From positions 1,179,904-1,243,903 of the forward strand of contig VUYV01000046.1 in the NCBI GenBank assembly GCA_008711295.1: 64,000 nt of DNA, read 5' to 3'. The notes under the pieces are model-generated. The model saw only the letters and a list, made by a program, of their open reading frames with translations. It was not told the origin of the DNA and searched no databases. The position numbers and the translations under genes are program-made. Positions 13,724-24,850 of the stretch are shown here, one piece after another. Origin of the DNA: Anarhynchus alexandrinus. Lineage: Eukaryota > Chordata > Aves > Charadriiformes > Charadriidae. Positions within the stretch are counted from its first letter, which is position 1. Each line of letters starts with the position of its first letter.

Positions 13724-14082
13724 TGCCTAATCACAGATTGCTATTTTGAATGCAAAAAAACCGATAAGATAAAACCCAAAACATAAAGCTATCTGCCTGT
13801 AGAATCTAAACTTACACTTTTAGATTGATGCTTCGTGCTTCTTCTCATGGACTGCACACAATTGGTACCTTCCCCCCTGTTTGGCTGTTTTGGCTCCTGT
13901 TGAATCAAATTCATGTGGTTTTCCAATATGGTTTTAGCGTGCGGTTGTGAGTGATTTGCCTATTGACCGGTCTAGCAGAACATTAAACGTAGTCTGGAGG
14001 ACAGAGTCATTCCTCGCACACTTGTGTACAGCTCAACCACACTCTGAGATATGACAGATTTTCGGCATGTGCAAAGTTATTT

Positions 14083-14195
14083 AGAATCATATAAACATAG
14101 AATGGTTTAGGATGGAAGGGACATTGAAGATCATGGAGTTCCAACCCCCCTGCCATAGGCAGGGACACCTCCTACTAGACCAGGTTGCTCAAAAT
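14083..14195 (-). mobile_element. CR1 3' tail, left arm of a head-to-head pair
   Basis: This minus-oriented CR1 terminus has one decayed octamer (ATCATATAAACATAGAATGG) and continues through the CCTGCCATAGGCAGGGACAC segment to GGTTGCTCAAA, stopping abruptly at about 14195. The reading CCATAGG (rather than CCATGGG) places it with the copies at 14368, 26435 and 36949. A plus-strand copy lies 170 bases to the right, so the two 3' ends point outwards and form an inverted repeat of about 110 bp. Confidence 0.92.
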
Positions 14196-14367
14196 TTGGA
14201 AATACTGTTTTGGCCTTTATTTGAGCTACTGGACAGTAATGAAAAGGGCTGGGAAAGAAAAGATTTTTTTTTTTTGTTTGGGCAACCCAGAATCCTTGTT
14301 TCCTTAATGGCTAAGGAGAAAGCATATTATCCCTGGGAAAATAACATGCCATACTTGACTTCCCCTT
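14196..14367. other. Spacer between inverted CR1 copies
   Basis: 172 bases of non-CR1 sequence with a T12-type run near 14265-14276. No gene is seen. The open frame at 14112-14369 runs from CR1 antisense sequence into this spacer and is not meaningful. Confidence 0.6.
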
Positions 14368-14688
14368 AGCTGGGGAAGGACTTTTTACCAGGGCACGTAG
14401 TGATAGGACGAGGGGGAATGGCTTTAAACTGGAAGAGGGCAGGTTTAGATTGAACATTAGGAAGAAGTTTTTCACTTTAAGGGTGGTAAGGCACTGGCAC
14501 AGGTTGCCCAGAGAGGTTTTTGAGGCCCCAACCCTGGAGGTGTTGAAGGCCAGGCTGGACGTGGCCTTGGGCAACCTGGTCTGGTGGGAGGTGTCCCTGC
14601 CTATGGCAGGGGGGTTGGAACTTGATGATCTTCAAGGTCCCTTCCAACCTAAACCATTCTATGATTCTATGATTCTATGATTCTATGA
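14368..14688 (+). mobile_element. CR1 3' end with ORF2 C-terminus remnant
   Basis: A plus-oriented CR1 tail begins at AGCTGGGGAAGGACTTTTTA and ends in four ATTCTATG-type octamers at 14688. The open frame 14450-14680 reads through the ORF2 C-terminal signature ([20 protein letters not shown], then [19 protein letters not shown]). It is highly similar by eye to the copies at 26435 and 37016, which suggests the same relatively recent subfamily. Confidence 0.95.
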
Positions 14689-15964
14689 CTTGCAAGAGCA
14701 TTGAGCTGAAGACAAGCACTCGTGCTCCTAGCTGGGAAGGGCAAAGACATGAAGAAAATAAGGAAAGAAGGAAAAAAATGGCTGTCTTCCATTCTCTGAA
14801 AGAGTCTTGCTTTCCCAGGCTGCTTTAACTTGCAATAGCAGAAATCAGTTACTGAAGTGCTTCAGGGAAGACATTCTGGATGGCTGGTTGGTTGGTTTAG
14901 TGTAGCTGATACGATGGGTTCACCTTAAGAAGAAACGATAGCAGGAATGGGCAGGAGATAGAAATAAACTGTTTGGGGTTGGCAGCTCTCATCGCTGTGG
15001 TTGAAGCTACGTTTGAGAGCTCCAAAATTCAGCAGAGAAAAGGCATCTGGTGACTACTAGGTGAGTGAGATATAGTGCAGCTAATACTGATTTATTTTCA
15101 CCCAAAACCATGTCCATGAATAAGATGCCTGTGTCCAGTTGATTGCCCCAAAAAACAGTTTTTCATCTGTTTCTCTCCTTCCTCTTCCTCTATCATGGCA
15201 CTCATGTTCTAAGTACTTGTATAAGGATTTTGTCCACTTTAAATTTCTGTCTCTTGAAGCAAAATGAGAGGTTTTGCTATCATATATGATGGATTTTTAA
15301 TTCCTATGCAGAGAACAGGTCAAAATTTTATTTTAGTTGCTTTGTGTTTTATTCACAGGGAAAGGGAAGAGTGCAAACACAGTCAGGTTTATCCATTTCT
15401 AACAACAGATTGAAACTACGGTCTGGTGATGAATTGAGAAATCATTTAGTCAAACTTTTATCTGGTGGATTTTCCTGTGATTTGTTATGCTTAGGGGCTG
15501 GGGGAAGAGGAAGTAGGAAAGCTTCAGCATATGGACTGAACTTAATTTGTGCGTGCTTAAAAATGGGAAAAAAAGTTCTCTGTCAGCCTTTTTGTGGGAA
15601 GTTAGAGAAGCCCCTGGCATGCTAAGCAAGCTGTTGAGATTACGTAGTAATGAATAATACATGTGCACCAGGGGAGAGATCTCACTGCTGATTATTTAAG
15701 TGGATATTTTTGTGGCCGAACTACTTGTGAAATATGCAGATAATTTCTTATTATTAGCAGAAGAGATAAAGAGAAGATTGGAGAAAGCTGTTCAATGATT
15801 TGGAGTGATTATAGGAAGTGGTTAACCACACTAGTTGCAGGATTTTTGGAAGACTGGCCATCTGCATTTGCAAGCAAAATTGTCATCATGACACACAACG
15901 TAGAGATTCTTCAAACTACCTGGCTCTGAGGAACTCATCTGGAAGATAATACCGATGTTGATCT
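14689..15964. other. Unique non-coding stretch
   Basis: No gene or repeat is recognised. The open frames at 15344-15625 (+) and 15450-15668 (-) overlap on opposite strands and resemble nothing I know. Confidence 0.5.
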
Positions 15965-16418
15965 TAGAATCATAGAGACATTTAGGTTGGAAAAGTCCCT
16001 TGAGATCATCAAGTCCAACTTAAACCTAACACTACCAAGTCCACCACTAAACCATGTCTCTGAGCACCACGTCTACCTCTCTTTTAAATACCTCCAGGGA
16101 TGGTGACTCAACCACTTCCCTGGGCAGCCTCTTCCAATGTTTGATAACCTGTTCAGGGAAGAAATTTTTCCTAATATCCAATCTAAACCTCCCTGGCACA
16201 ACTTGAGGCAATTTTTTCTCATCCCATATCTTGTTGCTTGGGAGAAGAGACTGACCCCCACCTCTCTACACCCTCCTTTCAGGGAGCTGTAGAGAGCAAC
16301 AAGGTCTCCTCTCAGCCTCCTTTTCTCCAGGCTGAACAACCCCAGTTCCCTCAGCTGCTCCTCATAACACTTGTGCTCTAGATCCTTCACCAGCTTCGTT
16401 GCTCTTTGTTGCTCTTCT
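15965..16418 (-). mobile_element. Older-type CR1, 5'-truncated
   Basis: It begins with AGAATCATAGAGACATTTAG and CATCAAGTCCAACTTAAACC, continues with CACTACCAAGTCCACCACTA and the CTCCAGGGATGGTGACTCAA segment, and ends near the CACCAGCTTCGTTGCTCTTT motif. The wording of the 3' region differs clearly from the CCTGCCATGGGCAGGGACAC type elsewhere in the window, so it belongs to a different CR1 subfamily. It carries a disrupted ORF2 C-terminus (see 16073-16390). Confidence 0.95.
16073..16390 (-). pseudogene. CR1 ORF2 C-terminal remnant (105 codons)
   Basis: The minus-strand frame opens with [20 protein letters not shown], then [20 protein letters not shown]. This is the conserved tail that follows the reverse transcriptase domain in CR1 ORF2. 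After about residue 55 the expected pattern (an R-x-G-motif, then a basic FFTLR-HW-LP segment) is no longer readable in this frame, so a frameshift is likely. Being only a tail with no endonuclease or catalytic RT motifs, it cannot support transposition. Confidence 0.85.
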
Positions 16419-19400
16419 GAGCCAGGGATGTGGTTTATAGCTGTGTTCCCTCTTAGTTTCTATCCAGCAGTTTTCATGGGTCAATGAAATACAATTCCAG
16501 GAAACTCACATGGGAGGAAAGAGTTTTAAACGTCTTTGGAGCACAGGCTGCAATTCGAGTGTTTCTGTCCTCTTCACCCCATGGTGTCCTCACAGGGCGT
16601 CACAGCCATTTTCACTATCTTCCCCTTTTCTCTTGAGTAATTGATACTTTTTTGATCCCAAAATATGGGACAGATGCTGGAGAAGCGTGCGGTTCCTGAT
16701 ACAGAGCTTTCCTGCTGGGGACAGTGGGAGAGGCAGACTCCCACATTTTGGGAGAATCCAAGCAATTCGATGAAGCGAGGCAGAACCAGTTCTTCACGCT
16801 GTGACTATTTCTTTAGGAAGACTGACACTTGCATTTCACTCAGCGACAAATCAGGATAGTGGCTTTCGGAGAAATAAAACCGCTTCCCTGCCGTTTAAAA
16901 GGATTTTGCTCTCAGTGAGGGGCAAGATTTAAAGATGCACCTGCCACCTCCATATTTTCTCCCAGCTGAGCTTGATGTCTCCTCCAAAGCTTGCCTGGGT
17001 CTGTGGAGTCCACACGGCAGCAAGTCGTCTGCCCTGGTGTCCCTCGCACCTCCCAATACCGGTGCGTGGCTTCGGCTGGACTGAAAGTAGATGGTGAGAG
17101 GGAATATTGTGACATCTATTTCTATTTGTGGATCCAGCTATAGTTACCTGCTAGTACTATAGGACTAGCTATAAACAGTATATATACTATATACTGTAAA
17201 CTAGCTATAAACTAAACAGCAGGACTAAAACTGCCCTGTGTGTTGCTTTTTCATTTATTTGGACTTCTTTTAATATTAAATGTGCATGGTTAAATAACCA
17301 GTTGAAATCAATAATTTTAATATGCTGAGGGTACCATTTTATTTTACTTGCTATATCTCTGACTCATGCAACTCTTACAGAAAAGACAGCAAATATATTT
17401 AAGGTTACTTATTTAAGGATTTGATGTTATTGTACATTGACAACAGAAGCTGTGGGTGCAGTATCTGGGCAGTCTAAATTCCTGTCTTCGTGAGCATGAG
17501 CGGTACAGGGCTCACTTCTTCCACGCAGCAGTGCTAGCGTCCCCCAAATCCGGTTCAAAGGGAGTGACATTAGCTTGTTTCACACCTGTGTTTTGCTTTT
17601 GGCCTTTGGTTTTGTGTAGTTACCACCGTGTGCTACCCAGGGGTCGTTAAAGAGCTTGCGTTCCTCATTCCCAAGGGCTGTGACTACACTACAACGAGGT
17701 ACCAAGGATCTCAGATACATTTACTCAGATATAGAAATATATCTCAGGTATATTTATTGAGTGTTGGCTCATTGCAGTGAGCTGAATTCAGCGTACTGCC
17801 CAGGCTCTGGATGCAGGATGCAAAACACCTTAGACAATCAGGTTGTTGGAGGGATTCATGGTAGGATCCCTCAGCTGCTCATAAATGGGATTTATTGACC
17901 CCCTTGACACACTTTGTCTCCTTACAATATCATGTGAACTGAAATCTCTAAAGTGAACTTCCTCCCTCCTTATCAGACGCTTCACACGTGGATCCAGGTT
18001 CGTCACCCGATCAGTTACCACGAGCTTTGGCTTCGCTTTCAAAGGTCTGTGCAGCTCCCACCTCTCAAGTCAAGCTCTACATCCTCTGCTTTGCTCTCAT
18101 CCCCAGTCTCATTTTTTCAGCTTTTCAGCTAATCGACTCCTTTCTTCTTCTTACGTGGCCTCTAACGTGTATTGTAGCACTGTTTGGCTCACATTAAAGT
18201 TCATGTAGATTCCTTGTCAGGACTATTTTGCTTAAATTGACAGTAAAAAGGGTTCTTTCTCTTTCTGAAACCTCTCTTGACCTGAGTGGGACTCCATGCA
18301 AATCCTATACCAAACCTTATTTGCTTCCCCATCGCTTCAGTGTGTGTGCCTCATCTTTCAGCTTTTGTGTTTCTGTTTTGCTTTTGGTTCCATAGAGGTT
18401 CTGAAGGTCATTTATAAATGTGGTTCATTCTCGCGTCAAACACTGTCTTGTTCCAGTAGCAGAAGATTTAATCTGGTAGGTTGGTTTTAGTTAAATGGTA
18501 ATCTTATTGCTAGGAATTAAGTCTAAAAAACGTTGCATATGATTTCTCTCCCACTCTTGACAATAATGACCCCAAATTCTTTCTAAAATTGCATCGTGAA
18601 AACTTGACAGTGACCAGGAGCTGGAAATACAGTTCTTGACAGAGATACGGTACTTTGGTGCTCGTTGTTTCTGTTCATCATCACCTATTCATAGCAGAAT
18701 AAATGTCTCCTTGGTTTGCCATAGTTCCTGCCATCTCTGGCTTTCTCGATTTCCACTTCTTCCTCTTCCATACGTCGAAAGCAATGCACAAATAAAAGCA
18801 GTTTATAAATAGAATGAAGTGGAGATAATGAGTGGGACTGGGGGAAGAGTTTTCAGCGTTCTTGTGACTTGGTTCATTGGTGACTACTAGATTTTACCTC
18901 AAGAAAAATAATTTTAACAGGCGTCTTTGCAATCTCTGCCCATCGCTGCCTGCCCCAGGAAATGCATTAATACTTCAGAGCTTTCATGTGCTCATCTGTG
19001 TCTTGCTTTTGGGGGAATTAATGGAGTTTACCCTGTAATTTCATTGAGCAGATATATTGCTTTTCTGTCTTATTTATGTTACATGAAAGATTTGTGGAAG
19101 GAAAAAGCTGTGCAACCTTGTTGGGAACAGAGGTTGTTAAAGGCACAAATGTTCTTAGGATTATGTCATAATAATAATTTATTTAAAATAATATGTGTAT
19201 TATAATGGAACCATGACACTATTAGATACTGATTTTTCTTCTGTTTGTTTGCACATTATTTAGAGTAGCAAGTTGATGTTGTTGGTTTTTTTCCTCTTTC
19301 TTTGGGAGTATGCTAACAGGGGCGTCATAAGTAGAAAATCACTTTCAGAAATATACTGTAGAGAGATGGAGACATCACAATTAGCTTGATCTGTAACACG

Positions 19401-19710
19401 GGTTTAAATGTGGCTGACCAAAAGGATGAATTAAAATCAAGCCTTCAGATAAGATTTAGGCATGAATACAGGAAAAAAAATATTTTGGGGAACACTACAA
19501 TAGAACCAAAGGACCTGTCTGGTTAATCCGCTCTGCAGTTTTACCGATTGTGTTGTCCTCCTGACCTTCCATATTAGATGTCGCTTGTCTGTCTGTTTAG
19601 AGCAGCCTTTTGTGTAAGGCTGGAAGAAGTATTTTTTGTGGATATCGGCGTTTTTATATTGGTTTTGGATATTTGTGAAAATATTTGTATGTTCGTGTCA
19701 TTTAAGCTTC
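16419..19710. other. Unique non-coding stretch
   Basis: No gene is supported. The stretch contains a hairpin flanked by 13-bp direct repeats at 17164-17212 and an imperfect 33-bp-period duplication at 17708-17757 (ATCTCAGATACATTTACT against ATCTCAGGTATATTTATT). The open frames are under 95 codons and unrecognised. Confidence 0.5.
17164..17212 (+). repeat. 9-bp hairpin flanked by 13-bp direct repeats
   Basis: ACTAGCTATAAAC occurs at 17164-17176 and again at 17200-17212. Between and overlapping them, CAGTATATA (17176-17184) and TATATACTG (17188-17196) are perfect inverted arms around TAC. It is a local AT-rich structure of unknown relevance and may be a remnant of a very small inverted-repeat element. 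Confidence 0.6.
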
Positions 19711-19935
19711 TATAGAGTGGTAGACATTTTGGTAGACCCATGGTGGTCCTCTAGTCCCATCTCCTATTCAGAGAGAGGCTGTTGCCAACAGTAGATCAGG
19801 TCAGGTGTCACTTGTCTAGCAGCCACTTGTTTAACACCTAAAAGTCTCCTCAGAAGTTCTGATACCTTGATCTCCATCCTTCCAAATACCAGTCTCTGAC
19901 CCTTTTCAAGAGTGGTTGGATTGTCTGTTCTCCAG
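19711..19935 (-). mobile_element. Probable highly diverged CR1 3' region
   Basis: The segment running GGTCCTCTAGTCCCATCTCC, then AGTAGATCAGGT, TCTAGCAGCCACTTGTTTAA and a CTCCATCCTTCC-like stretch follows the order of minus-oriented CR1 3' sequence (pairs such as AGTCCAACCCC, GATCAGGTTGC, TCTTGAACATCTCC). Similarity is low and was judged by eye only. The terminal octamers are not recognisable. Confidence 0.4.
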
Positions 19936-20471
19936 CTGCTAACCACTGATTGCTGAGTTTAATGACAGCCTGTACGAGGCCAGCTGTGCCATTTAAATTT
20001 GAGCATTTCAGCTCTTGGAAAGTCATACATTATGTACCAGGCACGAAGTAATAAACATCAAATGTCTCCACTGCCAAGATTGCACCAGCAAGGAATTGAT
20101 ACAGCTGAGAGAGAACCAGATCATTTGAAGAAACAAGTCAGGTCTTATGCTACCAAAAAAATGAGAAAATAAATCCAAAGTTCATCCTTGAAAAAGATTC
20201 CTTGGTTCCCACCTCATTAGAAAGTCTTACACGTTGGGTACTGCCATGCAGTAACCAATGGCTAATACATTCACGTGAGGCACATTCAACTTTTTTTTCA
20301 CACAAAACTCTACTTTCTGTTGACCTGATTTTGCTCTGTAGCCTGTTTTTTCTCACTATGTGTGACCATCCAGATGGCAAGAAAAATTTGTTCATCCCTA
20401 CAAGAAGACCTGGATGATGTCAGGCAGCCACCAGTTTAAGAGTCTGCCACAACATAAGAAGGGTTATACAA

Positions 20472-20636
20472 AGTCATAGAGTCATAGAACATCTCAAGGA
20501 GGAATGGACCCATAAGGATCATCAAGTGCAACTCCCCGCTCCTCGCAGGACTACCTAAAACTAAACTGTATGACTAAGTGCATCGTCCAGATGCTCCTTG
20601 GACTCTGACAGTGTTGGTGCCGTGACCACTTCCACA
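20472..20636 (-). mobile_element. Old CR1 fragment, third subfamily type
   Basis: AGTCATAGAGTCATAGAACA is a CR1 terminal octamer pair. It is followed by GGACCCATAAGGATCATCAA, GTGCAACTCCCCGCTCCTCG, ACTACCTAAAACTAAACTGT and GGTGCCGTGACCACTTCC, the order seen in a CR1 type distinct from the two others in this window. The match ends after the CACTTCC motif. Confidence 0.85.
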
Positions 20637-22783
20637 TACAACTCCAGTCATCAGCTGTAACAATAAGGATGGGGGAGAAAGTCATCTGGCCTTTACCCCC
20701 GAAGAGCAGAGTGTGATGGCTCCAAGGAGAGATGCAGCAAAGTTGTGTATGGACTGTACTGAAGCAGTTATTTTCAAGGAGCAGTATTTTCAAAGACTCT
20801 GTGGCTATCTGACAGCTGGGTTATACTTATGAGAAAGCAGCTGTTTTTTGTCAATGTGCTCCAGCATTACTGGAAAATGTTATTTTGTGTGAGGTGAACT
20901 TTCCTTGGCTGTTGGTGGATTGCGCCTATTTGCACTTACCCTGTAAGGGAGGAAAACTTGTCACTTTTAGCTGGAGCAAGTTGTCAGCATCCTGTTGACT
21001 TGGAAGAAGTAGACTTTGAAAGCTGAATCCTGTCCACTGTTCAGTGCTGCCTGCTCCTCCCCAGTTATCCGGAGGCTGACCGGGATGCTTGTAGGTCATA
21101 GCTGTGGTCTTTTGAAACCTAACCACAGGTGGAGGTTAGAGAAATCAATTTTCCTCTAGCAATAGGTAACAAAGTGAAATACCTCTTGCAAAAGCCCTCT
21201 GTGATCTGTAATCATTCTGCTTGTCCGTGCTCCCAGTTTTGCTGGGCTGGAAGTAGGAGGCAGCACTTGAGATTTTAATTTGGGGCTATCAGAAGAGTGC
21301 AGTCTGAACTGGCTGGACCGAAATGAAAAATTAGGATGAACTTGCAACCACGGGACAGATACCGAGAGGAATCGATTGTTAACATTTCCAGATTATTTTA
21401 TTTTTAGAATCTGAATAAGCTAAATCCAGGATGAAGGATTACAGCAAACCTTTCAGATGGAACATTGCAACATTCGTTTTCGAAGAGATAAAGAAACTGT
21501 ATTTCTGATAAGGTTTGCATGAGGAATCCTCGAATCCTTACACCACTGCAAATGAAAACTCAGTTTATAAGGAAAAAGGGTAATGTAAAAACCAGTCCCT
21601 TATGTCATAAACCGTAGAGAACAAAACATTTTCATAGCCTTTCATAGTCATAATGTGTTCAAAGCACTACATGTGCTATTTGTAAGTTGTCTTCAAGCTG
21701 GAGAAGACGAATCTGGGCAGCTCCTGACAGTGCCCGACTCACTGGACAGACGTCAGAGTTTTCCACTGACTTAATTTCTCCCTGTCTGTACTTTTGATGT
21801 TTCCATTTCCTTTAAGGTAAACTGTAAGTCTGAATTTCCTGACTTTCTAATATTTGCAATTTATTTGGTTTATCACTACAGACTTTTAAAATTACTGCAG
21901 TTACCAAAATGTGCCTTCAGGCTTCACTTTGTCTAAGCCTTTATTTGCAAGCGCGTAGCATATTATGGTACGTCCTTGTGGTACTATAAAGTTCAACTTT
22001 TAGCAAACACTGTAAGCTTTTATTTGTAAACATCTCACTGTAACAACAACACTGAGAGTGAAAAATTTGAGTACCACTTGAACTTTCCCTGGAATAGTAT
22101 GAAAAATGGATGAGACTAGAGAAAATAATAGGTATTGACAATTACCTCTTTGTCAGTTTTTCCCCAGAAAATCTCCTTGCTTTGCATGCTTTTCAAGGGA
22201 AGAATAAAAATTTCTTTTCTTGTCCCTAGTCCATATCATTTAATCATTGCTTGTTGTGTACCGGTTTGTAGACTATCAGTTATAGTTCAATAGCTTTTGT
22301 CTAGAGCTCATTATCTGTAATTGAATGTATGCACCAAGCTGAATATGTTTATTTGTAACTTGATAATTAAGCTGCTGCAGACACTTATTCTGGGAAAAGG
22401 GAGGAGAGGAGACAGACAGCCTGTTATCCCACAAACACCGCTCTGGCCTGAAACGGGAAAAACAGGACGTGTTTGAAGGGGATCAAAGTTCCCCTCCCAG
22501 CAGTACCAACCACTGTTTAAATCTCACTGGAGTTACATTTATTTGTTTATTAATTTTCTTGTCTCCAGACTAAGTGGGCACTGAGGAAAAAGGGCTTCAT
22601 CGTTCTTTGCATAGACTGTGTTGGCCCAGGTGTTCCTTAAGACCGGCGTCTTACGGTTGTTTATGACTGATGCTGCCCCATTTTTTACCACCATAACTCC
22701 TAATTTTAATCTACCCCATGGGTTAAGAAGTGGTGATTTCACCAGTTCTTAGGAAAAGTGGGTAGGATGTGTGGGAGCATGTT
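20637..22783. other. Unique non-coding stretch
   Basis: No gene or element is recognised. The segment 22300-22400, rich in TAATT and TGATAATTA motifs, has the look of vertebrate conserved non-coding DNA. That impression cannot be tested without an alignment. Confidence 0.45.
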
Positions 22784-23116
22784 TCACAGAATCACAGAGT
22801 GGTTGACCTCCCTCGACCTGCTGACCACACTCTTCTTGATGCACCCCAGGATGCCATTGGCCCTCTTGGCCACCAGGGCACATTGCTGGCTCATGGTCAT
22901 CCTTTTGTCCACCAGGACTCCCAGGTCCCTTCCCACAGAGCTGCTCTCCAGCAGGTCAGCCCCCAACCTGTACTGGTATATGGGGTTATTCCTCCCCAGA
23001 TGCAGTACCCTACACTTGCCCTTGTTGAATTTCATAAGGTTTCTCTCTGCCCAACTCTCCAGCCTGTCCAGGTCACGCTGTGTGGCAGCACAGCCTTCCG
23101 GCGTGTCAATTGCTCT
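22784..23116 (-). mobile_element. CR1 with large internal deletion joining ORF2 to the 3' terminus
   Basis: In minus orientation, sequence from the C-terminal half of ORF2 runs to a reading of SRSREV and then passes directly into CCACTCTGTGATTCTGTG, which is the CR1 3' terminal octamer region. In a normal copy several hundred bases separate these points (the LYSALVRP-type segment through the [11 protein letters not shown] region to the 3' UTR). All of that is missing. The terminus wording equals that of the plus-strand copy at 24851-25225. Confidence 0.9.
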
Positions 23117-23122
23117 TTGCAT
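22784..23122 (-). pseudogene. CR1 ORF2 fragment downstream of the RT catalytic core (112 codons)
   Basis: The minus-strand frame reads [20 protein letters not shown] near residues 6-25, [15 protein letters not shown] near 31-45, DLGVLVD at 66-72 and [20 protein letters not shown] at about 77-96. These motifs are typical of the region C-terminal to the reverse transcriptase active site in CR1-like elements. The frame is intact over this whole stretch, which suggests a fairly young insertion. The ATG at the start is fortuitous, because the real ORF2 start would lie far upstream. The last few codons are read from the 3' terminal repeat. Confidence 0.9.
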
Positions 23123-24850
23123 TTAAGTCCGTAAAGACGAGCTAATTCAGAATGGCTTTTGGGGACATTTTTTCTCAAAACCTAAAATAAATATCAAGAC
23201 AAGCTGGCAAGATTCAAAACAATCCTCCCTGAGCTGTGATCCTACATCACGACACAAAGATATCATCCCCAGACAACAGTTATTAAAGAAAAACAGGCAG
23301 AAAGCAGTCCTGTCATTAAAACTCAGGGGACATCACAGAGAGCTGCAGTACCCAGGAGATGACGAAGGTGTTTATAAAAGCTCACACAACTGTGAGTGTA
23401 CCCAACACCTCAAACTTCCCCAAACCAAGCAGGACATAAACCAAACCTAGATAGTAAACCCTGCCTTCGGCTACAAAATCTGGTGCATCTTTGTGTATGT
23501 GCGTATTTATACATGCACGCACCAAAAATTCTAAGCAAAAAATCCTACCAGTTTCTGTCACGTGCCCTATGACCATTGCTCACTTTCACAACACTCGTTT
23601 CTTTACGACTTGTTGCCTTTTTCCACTCTTGTGAAATAAACTCATGGACAATGACAGCACAGATCCTAAACGAGTTTGTACCTGGCTAACGAGAAATACT
23701 GGTGGGAGTTCAGCCTGAAACCAAACTGTCCCTTTTTTGAGATGTTCTGCAAACAGATGCCACTCAGCTGTTCTCAGGACCTCCTACATCAGCGTATCAG
23801 GGCTCATTTTAGGTTGCAAAAATGGCTGCAGGCTCCAAAACCAACAAGTCCAGTACAGCCGGGCAAACCTGGCAGTGAGATTTCAGTGATCACATCCCCA
23901 TTTTAAAATACTAATCTCCAATATGTTTTACTATTTAAGAGCACACTAAGGTCAACTACTTGTTAAAGCAAACCTGATACATTCAACCAATCTCAACTAG
24001 GAGTTTATCAAGGTCTTTAACCAAGTGATAGAAATTTATTCCTTGGATTATTCTCGCCTATGCTGCACACCCGAGTACAAGGATGGCTTCGAATTCAGGA
24101 ACAGAAAGACCCACCTCTCATGCACCACACTCCTATGAAGAGTCATGTCATCTTTTTTCTTTCAGGTTCGTAAAAACTCTGGTCCCACTGGCTTCAGAAG
24201 GATGACTTACGCAGAGACGTTAAACCTGCCCTTACCTTGCAAGAATACAGCCAGTGATCGGAACCTTGCAGCACAGTAGCTCTTCCCAAAGCAATTTTTT
24301 TTTTTCCTTATTTCGTTACCTAGAGAGTCAATCAGTGAATGCAGTGATTTTCCTCTCAGGATCTGGGCTTATTTTTAAAACATGATTAATGGGACATAAT
24401 GTAGTACCAGCTCTTACACTTGACAGAAAATAAAAATCCAACCGAACGTGCTCTACTTTAAAAAATGCATAAGGGTAACTAGAGCAAAAACAAAGTGGTT
24501 ATGTTCTACAATGTCATCTCAGGTCTGCTCCGAGACAGCATTAGCAAACTAAGATATATTTAGTAAAAATTAAGGTGGCACTATATGTCTGATTTTTTCA
24601 AAACCTCACAGGAAAGGAATCAGGAACTGAAAAGGAAAGACTTTTACGTTCATCCCTGCTTTTGTGCTTCCTGAAATGTTAGCAACCATGGCTACCAGAC
24701 GTCAGTAGGCTCTCATTTTCATCACCAAGAAATACCAAAATGTAATATACTCCCATTAAACTTGCCCTTAGCTTTTTTTTTTTTTTTTTTTTTTTAAGAA
24801 GCTTGACATACTTTGGTATCAGCTGTAACAACAGAAAGAGAGAGACCTGA
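23117..24850. other. Unique stretch between two inverted CR1 pieces
   Basis: 1.7 kb of non-coding-looking sequence without recognised elements, apart from the T23 tract at its right end. The plus-strand frame at 23676-23906 shows no family resemblance. The two flanking CR1 pieces have opposite orientation and the same type of 3' terminus. Confidence 0.5.
24773..24795 (+). repeat. T23 homopolymer
   Basis: Twenty-three consecutive T followed by AAGAAGC. It lies about 55 bases left of the 5' edge of the CR1 at 24851. It explains the lysine run in the minus-strand frame 24679-24906. It could be the A tail of a very short retrotransposed sequence on the minus strand, but nothing recognisable adjoins it. 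Confidence 0.9.

Larger units (their letters stand above)
7233..14082. other. Unique non-coding stretch, 6.8 kb
   Basis: No gene is supported. Small features inside are a G11 run, a T/G-rich simple region with one undetermined base, a 22-bp-period duplication at 9423-9463, a C18T12 tract at 10842-10885, a 10-bp tandem duplication at 12903-12922, and a doubtful CR1 scrap at 13698. The open frames of 60-111 codons overlap each other on both strands and look random. Confidence 0.55.

Noticed and set aside
22758..23134. Two plus-strand frames of about 121 codons
   Set aside because: They are antisense to the clear CR1 ORF2 reading on the minus strand.
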